Shown here: positions 47,515 to 61,133 of the stretch, in pieces
Layout of the letters: every line of letters starts with the position of its first letter
Position numbering within the stretch: position 1 is the first letter of the stretch
DNA from: Oasisia sp. SBJ-2009
Taxonomy: Eukaryota > Annelida > Polychaeta > Sabellida > Siboglinidae
Reading direction: 5' to 3'
Assembly (NCBI GenBank): GCA_964017155.1
Contig: OZ024854.1
Location: 70,624,047-70,688,046, forward strand
DNA length: 64,000 bases
Notes under the pieces: generated by a model
Told to the model about the DNA's origin: nothing
Seen by the model: only the letters and a program-made list of their open reading frames with translations
Databases searched by the model: none
Translations under genes and position numbers: made by a program

Positions 47515-50500
47515 CACAAATCGCGCTGTCTTTTCGACCTCAAAAGTTTGCCAAGACGCGCTGTTTATAAAACATAAATACGCGCAAGATGATTATAATT
47601 GAATGAATTAATTTAATCAATTATCAAATGTTGGCAAAAATACTGATATAATAGCAACATTGAGGTGGGTCCGACTTGTACATAAGTGCCAAATAGTGAA
47701 ATACTGAACACAAATTGAGAGTATACGTGCTTTTATGAGAGAGTGCGCGTGAAAGTACGCGCCCGCAAGAGTAGGCATTCATGTACAAGTCGGGCCCACC
47801 TCAATTTTGGTATTATAACTGTATCTTTGCCAATATCTGATACTTGATTTTGTTAATTCAATCAATTATAATCATCTTGCGCATATTAATGTTTTATATA
47901 CAGCGCGTCTTAGCAGACTTTTGAGGTCGAAAAGACAGCGTGGTCGGCATAAACAAACTGTTTATTGCTCATTCCATATGCACCGCTGCGCTTGCGACTG
48001 TCACAAATCGCGCTGTCTTTTCGACCTCAACAGTTTGCCAAGACGCGCTGTTTATAAAACATAAATACGCGCAAGATGATTGTAATTGAATGAATTAATT
48101 TAATCAAGTATCAAATGTTGGCAAAAATACTGATATAATAGCAACATTGAGGTGGGTCCGACTTGTACATAAGTGCCAAATAGTGAAATACTGAACACAA
48201 ATTGAGAGTATAGGTGCTTTTATGAGAGAGTGCGCGTGAAAGTACGCGACCGCAAGAGTAGGCATTCATGTACAAGTCGGGCCCACCTCAATTTTGGTAT
48301 TATAACTGTATCTTTGCCAATATTTGATACTTGATTTTGTTAATTCAATCAATTATAATCATCTTGCGCATATTAATGTTTTATATACAGCGCGTCTTAG
48401 CAGACTTTTGAGGTCGAAAAGACAGCGTGGTCGGCATAAACAAACTGATTATTGCTCATTCCATGTGCACAGCGCAGTAACATGCACCGCTGCGCTTGCG
48501 ACTGTCACAAATCGCGCTGTCTTTTCGACCTCAACAGTTTGCCAAGACGCGCTGTTTATAAAACATAAATACGCGCAAGATGATTGTAATTGAATGAATT
48601 AATTTAATCAAGTATCAAATGTTGGCAAAAATACTGATATAATAGCAACTTTGAGGTGGGTCCGACTTGTACATAAGTGCCAAATAGTGAAATTCTGAAC
48701 AAAAATTGAGAGTATACGTGCTTTTATGAGAGAGTGCGCGTGAAGGTACGCGCCCGCAAGAGTAGGCATCCATGTACAAGTCGGGCCCACCTCAATTTTG
48801 GTATTATAACTGTATCTTTGCCAATATTTGATACTTGATTTTGTTAATTCAATCAATTATAATCATCTTGCGCATATTAATGTTTTATATACAGCGCGTC
48901 TTAGCAGACTTTTGAGGTCGAAAAGACAGCGTGGTCGGCATAAACAAACTGTTTATTGCTCATTCCATATGCACAGCGCAGTATCATGCACCGCTGCGCT
49001 TGCGACTGTCACAAATCGCGCTGTCTTTTCGACCTCAACAGTTTGCCAAGACGCGCTGTTTATAAAACATTAATACGCGCAAGATTATTGTAATTGAATG
49101 AATTAATTTAATCAAGTATCAAATGTTGGCAAAAATACTGATATAATAGCAACTTTGAGGTGGGTCCGACTTGTACATAAGTGCCAAATAGTGAAATTCT
49201 GAACAAAAATTGAGAGTATACGTGCTTTTATGAGAGAGTGCGCGTGAAGGTACGCGACCGCAAGAGTAGGCATTCATGTACAAGTCGGGCCCACCTCAAT
49301 TTTGGTATTATAACTGTATCTTTGCCAATATTTGATACTTGATTTTGTTAATTCAATCAATTATAATCATCTTGCGCATATTAATGTTTTATATACAGCG
49401 CGTCTTAGCAGACTTTTGAGGTCGAAAAGACAGCGTGGTCGGCATAAACAAACTGTTTATTGCTCATTCCATATGCACAGCGCAGTAACATGCACCGCTG
49501 CGCTTGCGACTGTCACAAATCGCGCTGTCTTTTCGACCTCAACAGTTTGCCAAGACGCGCTGTTTATAAAACATAAATACGCGCAAGATGATTGTAATTG
49601 AATGAATTAATTTAATCAAGTATCAAATGTTGGCAAAAATACTGATATAATAGCAACTTTGAGGTGGGTCCGACTTGTACATAAGTGCCAAATAGTGAAA
49701 TTCTGAACAAAAATTGAGAGTATACGTGCTTTTATGAGAGAGTGCGCGTGAAGGTACGCGCCCGCAAGAGTAGGCATTCATGTACAAGTCGGGCCCACCT
49801 CAATTTTGGTATTATAACTGTATCTTTGCCAATATTTGATACTTGATTTTGTTAACTCAATCAATTATAATCATCTTGCGCATATTAATGTTTTATATAC
49901 AGCGCGTCTTAGCAGACATTTGAGGTCGAAAAGACAGCGTGGTCGGCATAAACAAACTGTTTATTGCTCATTCCATATGCACAGCGCAGTAACATGCACC
50001 GCTGCGCTTGCGACTGGCACAAATCGCGCTGTCTTTTCGACCTCAACAGTTTGCCAAGACGCGCTGTTTATAAAACATAAATACGCGCAAGATGATTATA
50101 ATTGAATGAATTAATTTAATCAATTATCAAATGTTGGCAAAAATACTGATATAATAGCAACATTGAGGTGGGTCCGACTTGTACATAAGTGCCAAATAGT
50201 GAAATACTGAACACAAATTGAGAGTATACGTGCTTTTATGAGAGAGTGCGCGTGAAAGTACGCGACCGCAAGAGTAGGCATTCATGTACAAGTCGGGCCC
50301 ACCTCAATTTTGGTATTATAACTGTATCTTTGCCAATATCTGATACTTGATTTTGTTAATTCAATCAATTATAATCATCTTGCGCATATTAATATTTTAT
50401 ATACAGCGCGTCTTAGCAGACTTTTGAGGTCGAAAAGACAGCGTGGTCGGCATAAACAAACTGTTTATTGCTCATTCCATATGCACCGCTGCGCTTGCGA

Positions 50501-50847
50501 CTGTCACAAATCGCGCTGTCTTTTCGACCTCAACAGTTTGCCAAGACGCGCTGTTTATAAAACATAAATACGCGCAAGATGATTGTAATTGAATGAATTA
50601 ATTTAATCAAGTATCAAATGTTGGCAAAAATACTGATATAATAGCAAGTTTGAGGTGGGTCCGACTTGTACATAAGTGCCAAATAGTGAAATTCTGAACA
50701 AAAATTGAGAGTATACGTGCTTTTATGAGAGAGTGCGCGTGAAAGTACGCGCCCGCAAGAGTAGGCATTCATGTACAAGTCGGGCCCACCTCAATTTTGG
50801 TATTATAACTGTATCTTTGCCAATATCTGATACTTGATTTTGTTAAT
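47141..50847 (+). repeat. 3,707-bp tandem duplication, copy 1
   Basis: This copy matches 50848-54554, with homology continuing to 50873/54580. The left edge is the GTTAAC/GTTAAT difference at 47140/50847. The exchange occurred between a GTTAAC unit and a GTTAAT unit and made the mosaic unit at 50827. Confidence 0.87.
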
Positions 50848-53800
50848 TCAATCAATTATAATCATCTTGCGCATATTAATGTTTTATATACAGCGCGTCT
50901 TAGCAGACATTTGAGGTCGAAAAGACAGCGTGGTCGGCATGAACAAACTGTTTATTGCTCATTCCATATGCACAGCGCAGGAACATGCACCGCTGCGCTT
51001 GCGACTGGCACAAATCGCGCTGTCTTTTCGACCTCAAAAGTGTGCCAAGACGCGCTGTTTATAAAACATAAATACGCGCAAGATGATTATAATTGAATGA
51101 ATTAATTTAATCAATTATCAAATGTTGGCCAAAAATAGTGATATAATAGCAACATTGAGGTGGGTCCGACTTGTATATAAGTGCCAAATAGTGAAATAGT
51201 GACCGCTGCGCTTGCGACTGGCACAAATCGCGCTGTCTTTTCGACCTCAAAAGTTTGCCAAGACGCGCTGTTTATAAAACATAAATACGCGCAAGATGAT
51301 TATAATTGAATGAATTAATTTAATCAATTATCAAATGTTGGCAAAAATACTGATATAATAGCAACATTGAGGTGGGTCCGACTTGTACATAAGTGCCAAA
51401 TAGTGAAATACTGAACACAAATTGAGAGTATACGTGCTTTTATGAGAGAGTGCGCGTGAAAGTACGCGCCCGCAAGAGTAGGCATTCATGTACAAGTCGG
51501 GCCCACCTCAATTTTGGTATTATAACTGTATCTTTGCCAATATCTGATACTTGATTTTGTTAATTCAATCAATTATAATCATCTTGCGCATATTAATGTT
51601 TTATATACAGCGCGTCTTAGCAGACTTTTGAGGTCGAAAAGACAGCGTGGTCGGCATAAACAAACTGTTTATTGCTCATTCCATATGCACCGCTGCGCTT
51701 GCGACTGTCACAAATCGCGCTGTCTTTTCGACCTCAACAGTTTGCCAAGACGCGCTGTTTATAAAACATAAATACGCGCAAGATGATTGTAATTGAATGA
51801 ATTAATTTAATCAAGTATCAAATGTTGGCAAAAATACTGATATAATAGCAACATTGAGGTGGGTCCGACTTGTACATAAGTGCCAAATAGTGAAATACTG
51901 AACACAAATTGAGAGTATAGGTGCTTTTATGAGAGAGTGCGCGTGAAAGTACGCGACCGCAAGAGTAGGCATTCATGTACAAGTCGGGCCCACCTCAATT
52001 TTGGTATTATAACTGTATCTTTGCCAATATTTGATACTTGATTTTGTTAATTCAATCAATTATAATCATCTTGCGCATATTAATGTTTTATATACAGCGC
52101 GTCTTAGCAGACTTTTGAGGTCGAAAAGACAGCGTGGTCGGCATAAACAAACTGATTATTGCTCATTCCATGTGCACAGCGCAGTAACATGCACCGCTGC
52201 GCTTGCGACTGTCACAAATCGCGCTGTCTTTTCGACCTCAACAGTTTGCCAAGACGCGCTGTTTATAAAACATAAATACGCGCAAGATGATTGTAATTGA
52301 ATGAATTAATTTAATCAAGTATCAAATGTTGGCAAAAATACTGATATAATAGCAACTTTGAGGTGGGTCCGACTTGTACATAAGTGCCAAATAGTGAAAT
52401 TCTGAACAAAAATTGAGAGTATACGTGCTTTTATGAGAGAGTGCGCGTGAAGGTACGCGCCCGCAAGAGTAGGCATCCATGTACAAGTCGGGCCCACCTC
52501 AATTTTGGTATTATAACTGTATCTTTGCCAATATTTGATACTTGATTTTGTTAATTCAATCAATTATAATCATCTTGCGCATATTAATGTTTTATATACA
52601 GCGCGTCTTAGCAGACTTTTGAGGTCGAAAAGACAGCGTGGTCGGCATAAACAAACTGTTTATTGCTCATTCCATATGCACAGCGCAGTATCATGCACCG
52701 CTGCGCTTGCGACTGTCACAAATCGCGCTGTCTTTTCGACCTCAACAGTTTGCCAAGACGCGCTGTTTATAAAACATTAATACGCGCAAGATTATTGTAA
52801 TTGAATGAATTAATTTAATCAAGTATCAAATGTTGGCAAAAATACTGATATAATAGCAACTTTGAGGTGGGTCCGACTTGTACATAAGTGCCAAATAGTG
52901 AAATTCTGAACAAAAATTGAGAGTATACGTGCTTTTATGAGAGAGTGCGCGTGAAGGTACGCGACCGCAAGAGTAGGCATTCATGTACAAGTCGGGCCCA
53001 CCTCAATTTTGGTATTATAACTGTATCTTTGCCAATATTTGATACTTGATTTTGTTAATTCAATCAATTATAATCATCTTGCGCATATTAATGTTTTATA
53101 TACAGCGCGTCTTAGCAGACTTTTGAGGTCGAAAAGACAGCGTGGTCGGCATAAACAAACTGTTTATTGCTCATTCCATATGCACAGCGCAGTAACATGC
53201 ACCGCTGCGCTTGCGACTGTCACAAATCGCGCTGTCTTTTCGACCTCAACAGTTTGCCAAGACGCGCTGTTTATAAAACATAAATACGCGCAAGATGATT
53301 GTAATTGAATGAATTAATTTAATCAAGTATCAAATGTTGGCAAAAATACTGATATAATAGCAACTTTGAGGTGGGTCCGACTTGTACATAAGTGCCAAAT
53401 AGTGAAATTCTGAACAAAAATTGAGAGTATACGTGCTTTTATGAGAGAGTGCGCGTGAAGGTACGCGCCCGCAAGAGTAGGCATTCATGTACAAGTCGGG
53501 CCCACCTCAATTTTGGTATTATAACTGTATCTTTGCCAATATTTGATACTTGATTTTGTTAACTCAATCAATTATAATCATCTTGCGCATATTAATGTTT
53601 TATATACAGCGCGTCTTAGCAGACATTTGAGGTCGAAAAGACAGCGTGGTCGGCATAAACAAACTGTTTATTGCTCATTCCATATGCACAGCGCAGTAAC
53701 ATGCACCGCTGCGCTTGCGACTGGCACAAATCGCGCTGTCTTTTCGACCTCAACAGTTTGCCAAGACGCGCTGTTTATAAAACATAAATACGCGCAAGAT

Positions 53801-54533
53801 GATTATAATTGAATGAATTAATTTAATCAATTATCAAATGTTGGCAAAAATACTGATATAATAGCAACATTGAGGTGGGTCCGACTTGTACATAAGTGCC
53901 AAATAGTGAAATACTGAACACAAATTGAGAGTATACGTGCTTTTATGAGAGAGTGCGCGTGAAAGTACGCGACCGCAAGAGTAGGCATTCATGTACAAGT
54001 CGGGCCCACCTCAATTTTGGTATTATAACTGTATCTTTGCCAATATCTGATACTTGATTTTGTTAATTCAATCAATTATAATCATCTTGCGCATATTAAT
54101 ATTTTATATACAGCGCGTCTTAGCAGACTTTTGAGGTCGAAAAGACAGCGTGGTCGGCATAAACAAACTGTTTATTGCTCATTCCATATGCACCGCTGCG
54201 CTTGCGACTGTCACAAATCGCGCTGTCTTTTCGACCTCAACAGTTTGCCAAGACGCGCTGTTTATAAAACATAAATACGCGCAAGATGATTGTAATTGAA
54301 TGAATTAATTTAATCAAGTATCAAATGTTGGCAAAAATACTGATATAATAGCAAGTTTGAGGTGGGTCCGACTTGTACATAAGTGCCAAATAGTGAAATT
54401 CTGAACAAAAATTGAGAGTATACGTGCTTTTATGAGAGAGTGCGCGTGAAAGTACGCGCCCGCAAGAGTAGGCATTCATGTACAAGTCGGGCCCACCTCA
54501 ATTTTGGTATTATAACTGTATCTTTGCCAATAT
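47837..54533 (+). repeat. Array segment: 487 + four 504 + 487 + 717, duplicated (3,707-bp period)
   Basis: Units start at 47837 (487), 48324, 48828, 49332 and 49836 (504), 50340 (487), 50827 (717), 51544 (487), 52031, 52535, 53039 and 53543 (504), and 54047 (487). Shared markers are 'ccatgtgcac' (48463 and 52170, which removes the NdeI site), 'tataggtgc' (48211 and 51918) and 'gcatccatg' (48766 and 52473). Confidence 0.9.
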
Positions 54534-54554
54534 CTGATACTTGATTTTGTTAAT
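50848..54554 (+). repeat. 3,707-bp tandem duplication, copy 2
   Basis: This is the partner of 47141-50847. The only difference I noticed is a private G at 50941 (ggcatgaac; A at 47234). It happens to create an ATG in s2. Confidence 0.87.
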
Positions 54555-57500
54555 TCAATCAATTATAATCATCTTGCGCAAATTAATATTTTATATACAG
54601 CGCGTCTTAGCAGACTTTTGAGGTCGAAAAGACAGCGTGGTCGGCATAAACAAACTGTTTATTGCTCTTTCCATATGCACCGCTGCGCTTGCGACTGTCA
54701 CAAATCGCGCTGTCTTTTCGACCTCAACAGTTTGCCAAGACGCGCTGTTTATAAAACATAAATACGCGCAAGATGATTGTAATTGAATGAATTAATTTAA
54801 TCAAGTATCAAATGTTGGCAAAAATACTGATATAATAGCAACTTTGAGGTGGGTCCGACTTGTACATAAGTGCCAAATAGTGAAATTCTGAACAAAAATT
54901 GAGAGTATACGTGCTTTTATGAGAGAGTGCGCGTGAAGGTACGCGCCCGCAAGAGTAGGCATTCATGTACAAGTCGGGCCCACCTCAATTTTGGTATTAT
55001 AACTGTATCTTTGCCAATATTTGATACTTGATTTTGTTAACTCAATCAATTATAATTATCTTGCGCATATTAATGTTTTATATACAGCGCGTCTTAACAG
55101 ACTTTTGAGGTCGAAAAGACAGCGTGGTCGGCATAAACAAACTGTTTATTGCTCATTCCATATGCACAGCGCAGTAACATGCACCGCTGCGCTTGCGACT
55201 GTCACAAATCGCGCTGTCTTTTCGACCTCAACAGTTTGCCAAGACGCGCTGTTTATAAAACATAAATACGCGCAAGATGATTGTAATTGAATGAATTAAT
55301 TTAATCAAGTATCAAATGTTGGCCAAAAATAGTGATATAATAGCAACATTGAGGTGGGTCCGACTTGTACATAAGTGCCAAATAGTGAAATAGTGACCGC
55401 TGCGCTTGCGACTGGCACAAATCGCGCTGTCTTTTCGACCTCAAAAGTTTGCCAAGACGCGCTGTTTATAAAACATAAATACGCGCAAGATGATTATAAT
55501 TGAATGAATTAATTTAATCAATTATCAAATGTTGGCAAAAATACTGATATAATAGCAACATTGAGGTGGGTCCGACTTGTACATAAGTGCCAAATAGTGA
55601 AATACTGAACACAAATTGAGAGTATACGTGCTTTTATGAGAGAGTGCGCGTGAAAGTACGCGCCCGCAAGAGTAGGCATTCATGTACAAGTCGGGCCCAC
55701 CTCAATTTTGGTATTATAACTGTATCTTTGCCAATATTTGATACTTGATTTTGTTAACTCAATCAATTATAATCATCTTGCGCATATTAATATTTTATAT
55801 ACAGCGCGTCTTAGCAGACTTTTGAGGTCGAAAAGACAGCGTGGTCGGCATAAACAAACTGTTTATTGCTCATTCCATATGCACCGCTGCGCTTGCGACT
55901 GTCACAAATCGCGCTGTCTTTTCGACCTCAACAGTTTGCCAACACGCGCTGTTTATAAAACATAAATACGCGCAAGATGATTGTAATTGAATGAATTAAT
56001 TTAATCAAGTATCAAATGTTGGCAAAAATACTGATATAATAGCAACTTTGAGGTGGGTCCGACTTGTACATAAGTGCCAAATAGTGAAATTCTGAACAAA
56101 AATTGAGAGTATACGTGCTTTTATGAGAGAGTGCGCGTGAAGGTACGCGCCCGCAAGAGTAGGCATTCATGTACAAGTCGGGCCCACCTCAATTTTGGTA
56201 TTATAACTGTATCTTTGCCAATATTTGATACTTGATTTTGTTAACTCAATCAATTATAATCATCTTGCGCATATTAATGTTTTATATACAGCGCGTCTTA
56301 GCAGACATTTGAGGTCGAAAAGACAGCGTGGTCGGCATAAACAAACTGTTTATTGCTCATTCCATATGCACAGCGCAGTAACATGCACCGCTGGGCTTGC
56401 GACTGGCACAAATCGCGCTGTCTTTTCGACCTCAAAAGTGTGCCAAGACGCGCTGTTTATAAAACATAAATACGCGCAAGATGATTATAATTGAATGAAT
56501 TAATTTAATCAATTATCAAATGTTGGCCAAAAATAGTGATATAATAGCAACATTGAGGTGGGTCCGACTTGTATATAAGTGCCAAATAGTGAAATAGTGA
56601 CCGCTGCGCTTGCGACTGGCACAAATCGCGCTGTCTTTTCGACCTCAAAAGTTTGCCAAGACGCGCTGTTTATAAAACATAAATACGCGCAAGATGATTA
56701 TAATTGAATGAATTAATTTAATCAATCATCAAATGTTGGCAAAAATACTGATATAATAGCAACATTGAGGTGGGTCCGACTTGTACATAAGTGCCAAATA
56801 GTGAAATACTGAACACAAATTGAGAGTATACGTGCTTTTATGAGAGAGTGCGCGTGAAAGTACGCGCCCGCAAGAGTAGGCATTCATGTACAAGTCGGGC
56901 CCACCTCAATTTTGGTATTATAACTGTATCTTTGCCAATATCTGATACTTGATTTTGTTAATTCAATCAATTATAATCATCTTGCGCATATTAATGTTTT
57001 ATATACAGCGCGTCTTAGCAGACTTTTGAGGTCGAAAAGACAGCGTGGTCGGCATAAACAAACTGTTTATTGCTCATTCCATATGCACCGCTGCGCTTGC
57101 GACTGTCACAAATCGCGCTGTCTTTTCGACCTCAACAGTTTGCCAAGACGCGCTGTTTATAAAACATAAATACGCGCAAGATGATTGTAATTGAATGAAT
57201 TAATTTAATCAAGTATCAAATGTTGGCAAAAATACTGATATAATAGCAACATTGAGGTGGGTCCGACTTGTACATAAGTGCCAAATAGTGAAATACTGAA
57301 CACAAATTGAGAGTATAGGTGCTTTTATGAGAGAGTGCGCGTGAAAGTACGCGACCGCAAGAGTAGGCATTCATGTACAAGTCGGGCCCACCTCAATTTT
57401 GGTATTATAACTGTATCTTTGCCAATATTTGATACTTGATTTTGTTAATTCAATCAATTATAATCATCTTGCGCATATTAATGTTTTATATACAGCGCGT

Positions 57501-57932
57501 CTTAGCAGACTTTTGAGGTCGAAAAGACAGCGTGGTCGGCATAAACAAACTGATTATTGCTCATTCCATATGCACAGCGCAGTAACATGCACCGCTGCGC
57601 TTGCGACTGTCACAAATCGCGCTGTCTTTTCGACCTCAACAGTTTGCCAAGACGCGCTGTTTATAAAACATAAATACGCGCAAGATGATTGTAATTGAAT
57701 GAATTAATTTAATCAAGTATCAAATGTTGGCAAAAATACTGATATAATAGCAACTTTGAGGTGGGTCCGACTTGTACATAAGTGCCAAATAGTGAAATTC
57801 TGAACACAAATTGAGAGTATACGTGCTTTTATGAGAGAGTGCGCGTGAAGGTACGCGCCCGCAAGAGTAGGCATTCATGTACAAGTCGGGCCCACCTCAA
57901 TTTTGGTATTATAACTGTATCTTTGCCAATAT
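54534..57932 (+). repeat. Array segment: 487-717-487-717-487-504
   Basis: Units start at 54534 (487), 55021 (717), 55738 (487), 56225 (717), 56942 (487) and 57429 (504). 'tgctctttcc' (54664), 'ccaacacgcg' (55940), 'ctgggcttgc' (56392), 'tataggtgc' (57315) and 'ttgattattg' (57551) tie it to haplotypes at 34-37 kb and 44-48 kb. C at 56727 (aatcatcaaatg) is private. Confidence 0.88.
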
Positions 57933-59787
57933 TTGATACTTGATTTTGTTAACTCAATCAATTATAATCATCTTGCGCATATTAATGTTTTATATACAGC
58001 GCGTCTTAGCAGACATTTGAGGTCGAAAAGACAGCGTGGTCGGCATAAACAAACTGTTTATTGCTCATTCCATATGCACAGCGCAGTAACATGCACCGCT
58101 GCGCTTGCGACTGGCACAAATCGCGCTGTCTTTTCGACCTCAAAAGTGTGCCAAGACGCGCTGTTTATAAAACATAAATACGCGCAAGATGATTATAATT
58201 GAATGAATTAATTTAATCAATTATCAAATGTTGGCCAAAAATAGTGATATAATAGCAACATTGAGGTGGGTCCGACTTGTACATAAGTGCCAAATAGTGA
58301 AATAGTGACCGCTGCGCTTGCGACTGGCACAAATCGCGTTGTCTTTTCGACCTCAACAGTTTGCCAAGACGCGCTGTTTATAAAACATAAATACGCGCAA
58401 GATGATTATAATTGAATGAATTAATTTAATCAATTATCAAATGTTGGCAAAAATACTGATATAATAGCAACATTGAGGTGGGTCCGACTTGTACATAAGT
58501 GCCAAATAGTGAAATACTGAACACAAATTGAGAGTATACGTGTTTTTATGAGAGAGTGCGCGTGAAAGTACGCGCCCGCAAGAATAGGCATTCATGTACA
58601 AGTCGGGCCCACCTCGATTTTGGTATTATAACTGTATCTTTGCCAATATCTGATACCTGATTTTGTTAATTCAATCAATTATAATCATCTTGCGCATATT
58701 AATGTTTTATATACAGCGCGTCTTAGCAGACTTTTGAGGTCGAAAAGACAGCGTGGTCGGCATAAACAAACTGTTTATTGCTCATTCCATATGCACCGCT
58801 GCGCTTGCGACTGTCACAAATCGCGCTGTCTTTTCGACCTCAACAGTTTGCCAAGACGCGCTGTTTATAAAACATAAATACGCGCAAGATGATTGTAATT
58901 GAATGAATTAATTTAATCAAGTATCAAATGTTGGCAAAAATACTGATATAATAGCAACTTTGAGGTGGGTCCGACTTGTACATAAGTGCCAAATAGTGAA
59001 ATTCTGAACAAAAATTGAGAGTATACGTGCTTTTATGAGAGAGTGCGCGCGAAGGTACGCGCCCGCAAGAGTAGGCATTCATGTACAAGTCGGGCCCACC
59101 TCAATTTTGGTAGTATAACTGTATTTTTGCCAATATTTGATACTTGATTTTGTTAATTCAATCAATTATAATCATCTTGCGCATATTAATGTTTTATATA
59201 CAGCGCGTCTTAGCAGACTTTTGAGGTCGAAAAGACAGCGTGGTCGGCATAAACAAACTGTTTGTTGCTCATTCCATATGCACAGCGCAGTAACATGCAC
59301 CGCTGCGCTTGCGACTGTCACAAATCGCGCTGTCTTTTCGACCTCAACAGTTTGCCAAGACGCGCTGTTTATAAAACATAAATACGCGCAAGATGATTGT
59401 AATTGAATGAATTAATTTAATCAAGTATCAAATGTTGGCAAAAATACTGATATAATAGCAACTTTGAGGTGGGTCCGACTTGTACATAAGTGCCAAATAG
59501 TGAAATTCTGAACAAAAATTGAGAGTATACGTGCTTTTATGAGAGAGTGCGCGTGAAGGTACGCGCCCGCAAGAGTAGGCATTCATGTACAAGTCGGGCC
59601 CACCTCAATTTTGGTATTATAACTGTATCTTTGCCAATATTTGATACTTGATTTTGTTAATTCAATCAATTATAATCATCTTGCGCATATTAATGTTTTA
59701 TATACAGCGCGTCTTAGCAGACTTTTGAGGTCGAAAAGACAGCGTGGTCGGCATAAACAAACTGTTTATTGCTCATTCCATATGCAC
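57903..59787 (+). repeat. 1.9-kb block duplicated at an offset of 3,201, copy 1
   Basis: This block matches 61104-62988. 'gtgtttttatg', 'cacctcgat', 'gatacctgat' and 'ggtagtataac' are shared. At least six differences separate the copies (for example 58738 G versus 61939 A, 59050 C versus T, and 58493 versus 61694 in the 'gtacataag' motif), so this pair is older than the others. Confidence 0.8.
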
Positions 59788-61133
59788 AGCGCAGTAACAT
59801 GCACCGCTGCGCTTGCGACTGTCACAAATCGCGCTGTCTTTTCGACCTCAACAGTTTGCCAAGACGCGCTGTTTATAAAACATAAATACGCGCAAGATGA
59901 TTATAATTGAATGAATTAATTTAATCAATTATCAAATGTTGGCAAAAATACTGATATAATAGCAACATTGAGGTGGGTCCGACTTGTACATAAGTGCCAA
60001 ATAGTGAAATACTGAACACAAATTGAGAGTATAGGTGCTTTTATGAGAGAGTGCGCGTGAAAGTACGCGACCGCAAGAGTAGGCATTCATGTACAAGTCG
60101 GGCCCACCTCAATTTTGGTATTATAACTGTATCTTTGCCAATATTTGATACTTGATTTTGTTAATTCAATCAATTATAATCATCTTGCGCATATTAATGT
60201 TTTATATACAGCGCGTCTTAGCAGACTTTTGAGGTCGAAAAGACAGCGTGGTCGGCATAAACAAACTGTTTATTGCTCATTCCATATGCACCGCTGCGCT
60301 TGCGACTGTCACAAATCGCGCTGTCTTTTCGACCTCAACAGTTTGCCAAGACGCGCTGTTTATAAAACATAAATACGCGCAAGATGATTGTAATTGAATG
60401 AATTAATTTAATCAAGTATCAAATGTTGGCAAAAATACTGATATAACAGCAACTTTGAGGTGGGTCCGACTTGTACATAAGTGCCAAATAGTGAAATTCT
60501 GAACAAAAATTGAGAGTATACGTGCTTTTATGAGAGAGTGCGCGTGAAGGTACGCGCCCGCAAGAGTAGGCATTCATGTACAAGTCGGGCCCACCTCAAT
60601 TTTGGTATTATAACTGTATCTTTGCCAATATTTGATACTTGATTTTGTTAACTCAATCAATTATAATCATCTTGCGCATATTAATGTTTTATATACAGCG
60701 CGTCTTAGCAGACATTTGAGGTCGAAAAGACAGCGTGGTCGGCATAAACAAACTGTTTATTGCTCATTCCATATGCACAGCGCAGTAACATGCACCGCTG
60801 CGCTTGCGACTGGCACAAATGGCGCTGTCTTTTCGACCTCAACAGTTTGCCAAGACGCTGTTTATAAAACATAAATACGCGCAAGATGATTGTAATTGAA
60901 TGAATTAATTTAATCAAGTATCAAATGTTGGCAAAAATACTGATATAATAGCAACTTTGAGGTGGGTCCGACTTGTACATAAGTGCCAAATAGTGAAATT
61001 CTGAAAACAAATTGAGAGTATACGTGCTTTTATGAGAGAGTGCGCGTGAAGGTACGCGCCCGCAAGTGTAGGCATTTATGTACAAGTCGGGCCCACCTCA
61101 ATGTTGGTATTATAACTGTATCTTTGCCAATAT
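57933..61133 (+). repeat. Array segment: 717-487-504-504-487-502
   Basis: Units start at 57933 (717), 58650 (487), 59137 and 59641 (504), 60145 (487) and 60632 (502). The L arm after the one-armed unit with junction 58308 has 'caacagtttg' instead of 'caaaagtttg' and a private T (aatcgcgttg, near 58339). This is the second exception to the usual one-armed haplotype. Other markers are 'gtgtttttatg' (58541), 'cacctcgat' (58613), 'gatacctgat' (58654) and 'ggtagtataac' (59111). Confidence 0.88.

Larger units (their letters stand above)
42991..47836 (+). repeat. Array segment: 717/487 alternation, then two 502+717 pairs
   Basis: Units start at 42991 (717), 43708 (487), 44195 (717), 44912 (487), 45399 (502), 45901 (717), 46618 (502) and 47120 (717). 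'ccaacacgcg' occurs at 45114 and 46335, 'ctgggcttgc' at 45566 and 46785, and 'gcaggaacatg' near 46052 and 47271. Confidence 0.9.

Noticed and set aside
50911..51096. Frame starting at the only in-frame ATG in s2
   Set aside because: The apparent ATG comes from a private A-to-G change at 50941 and from the loss of the upstream TTG phase mark. It is the same repeat frame as elsewhere.
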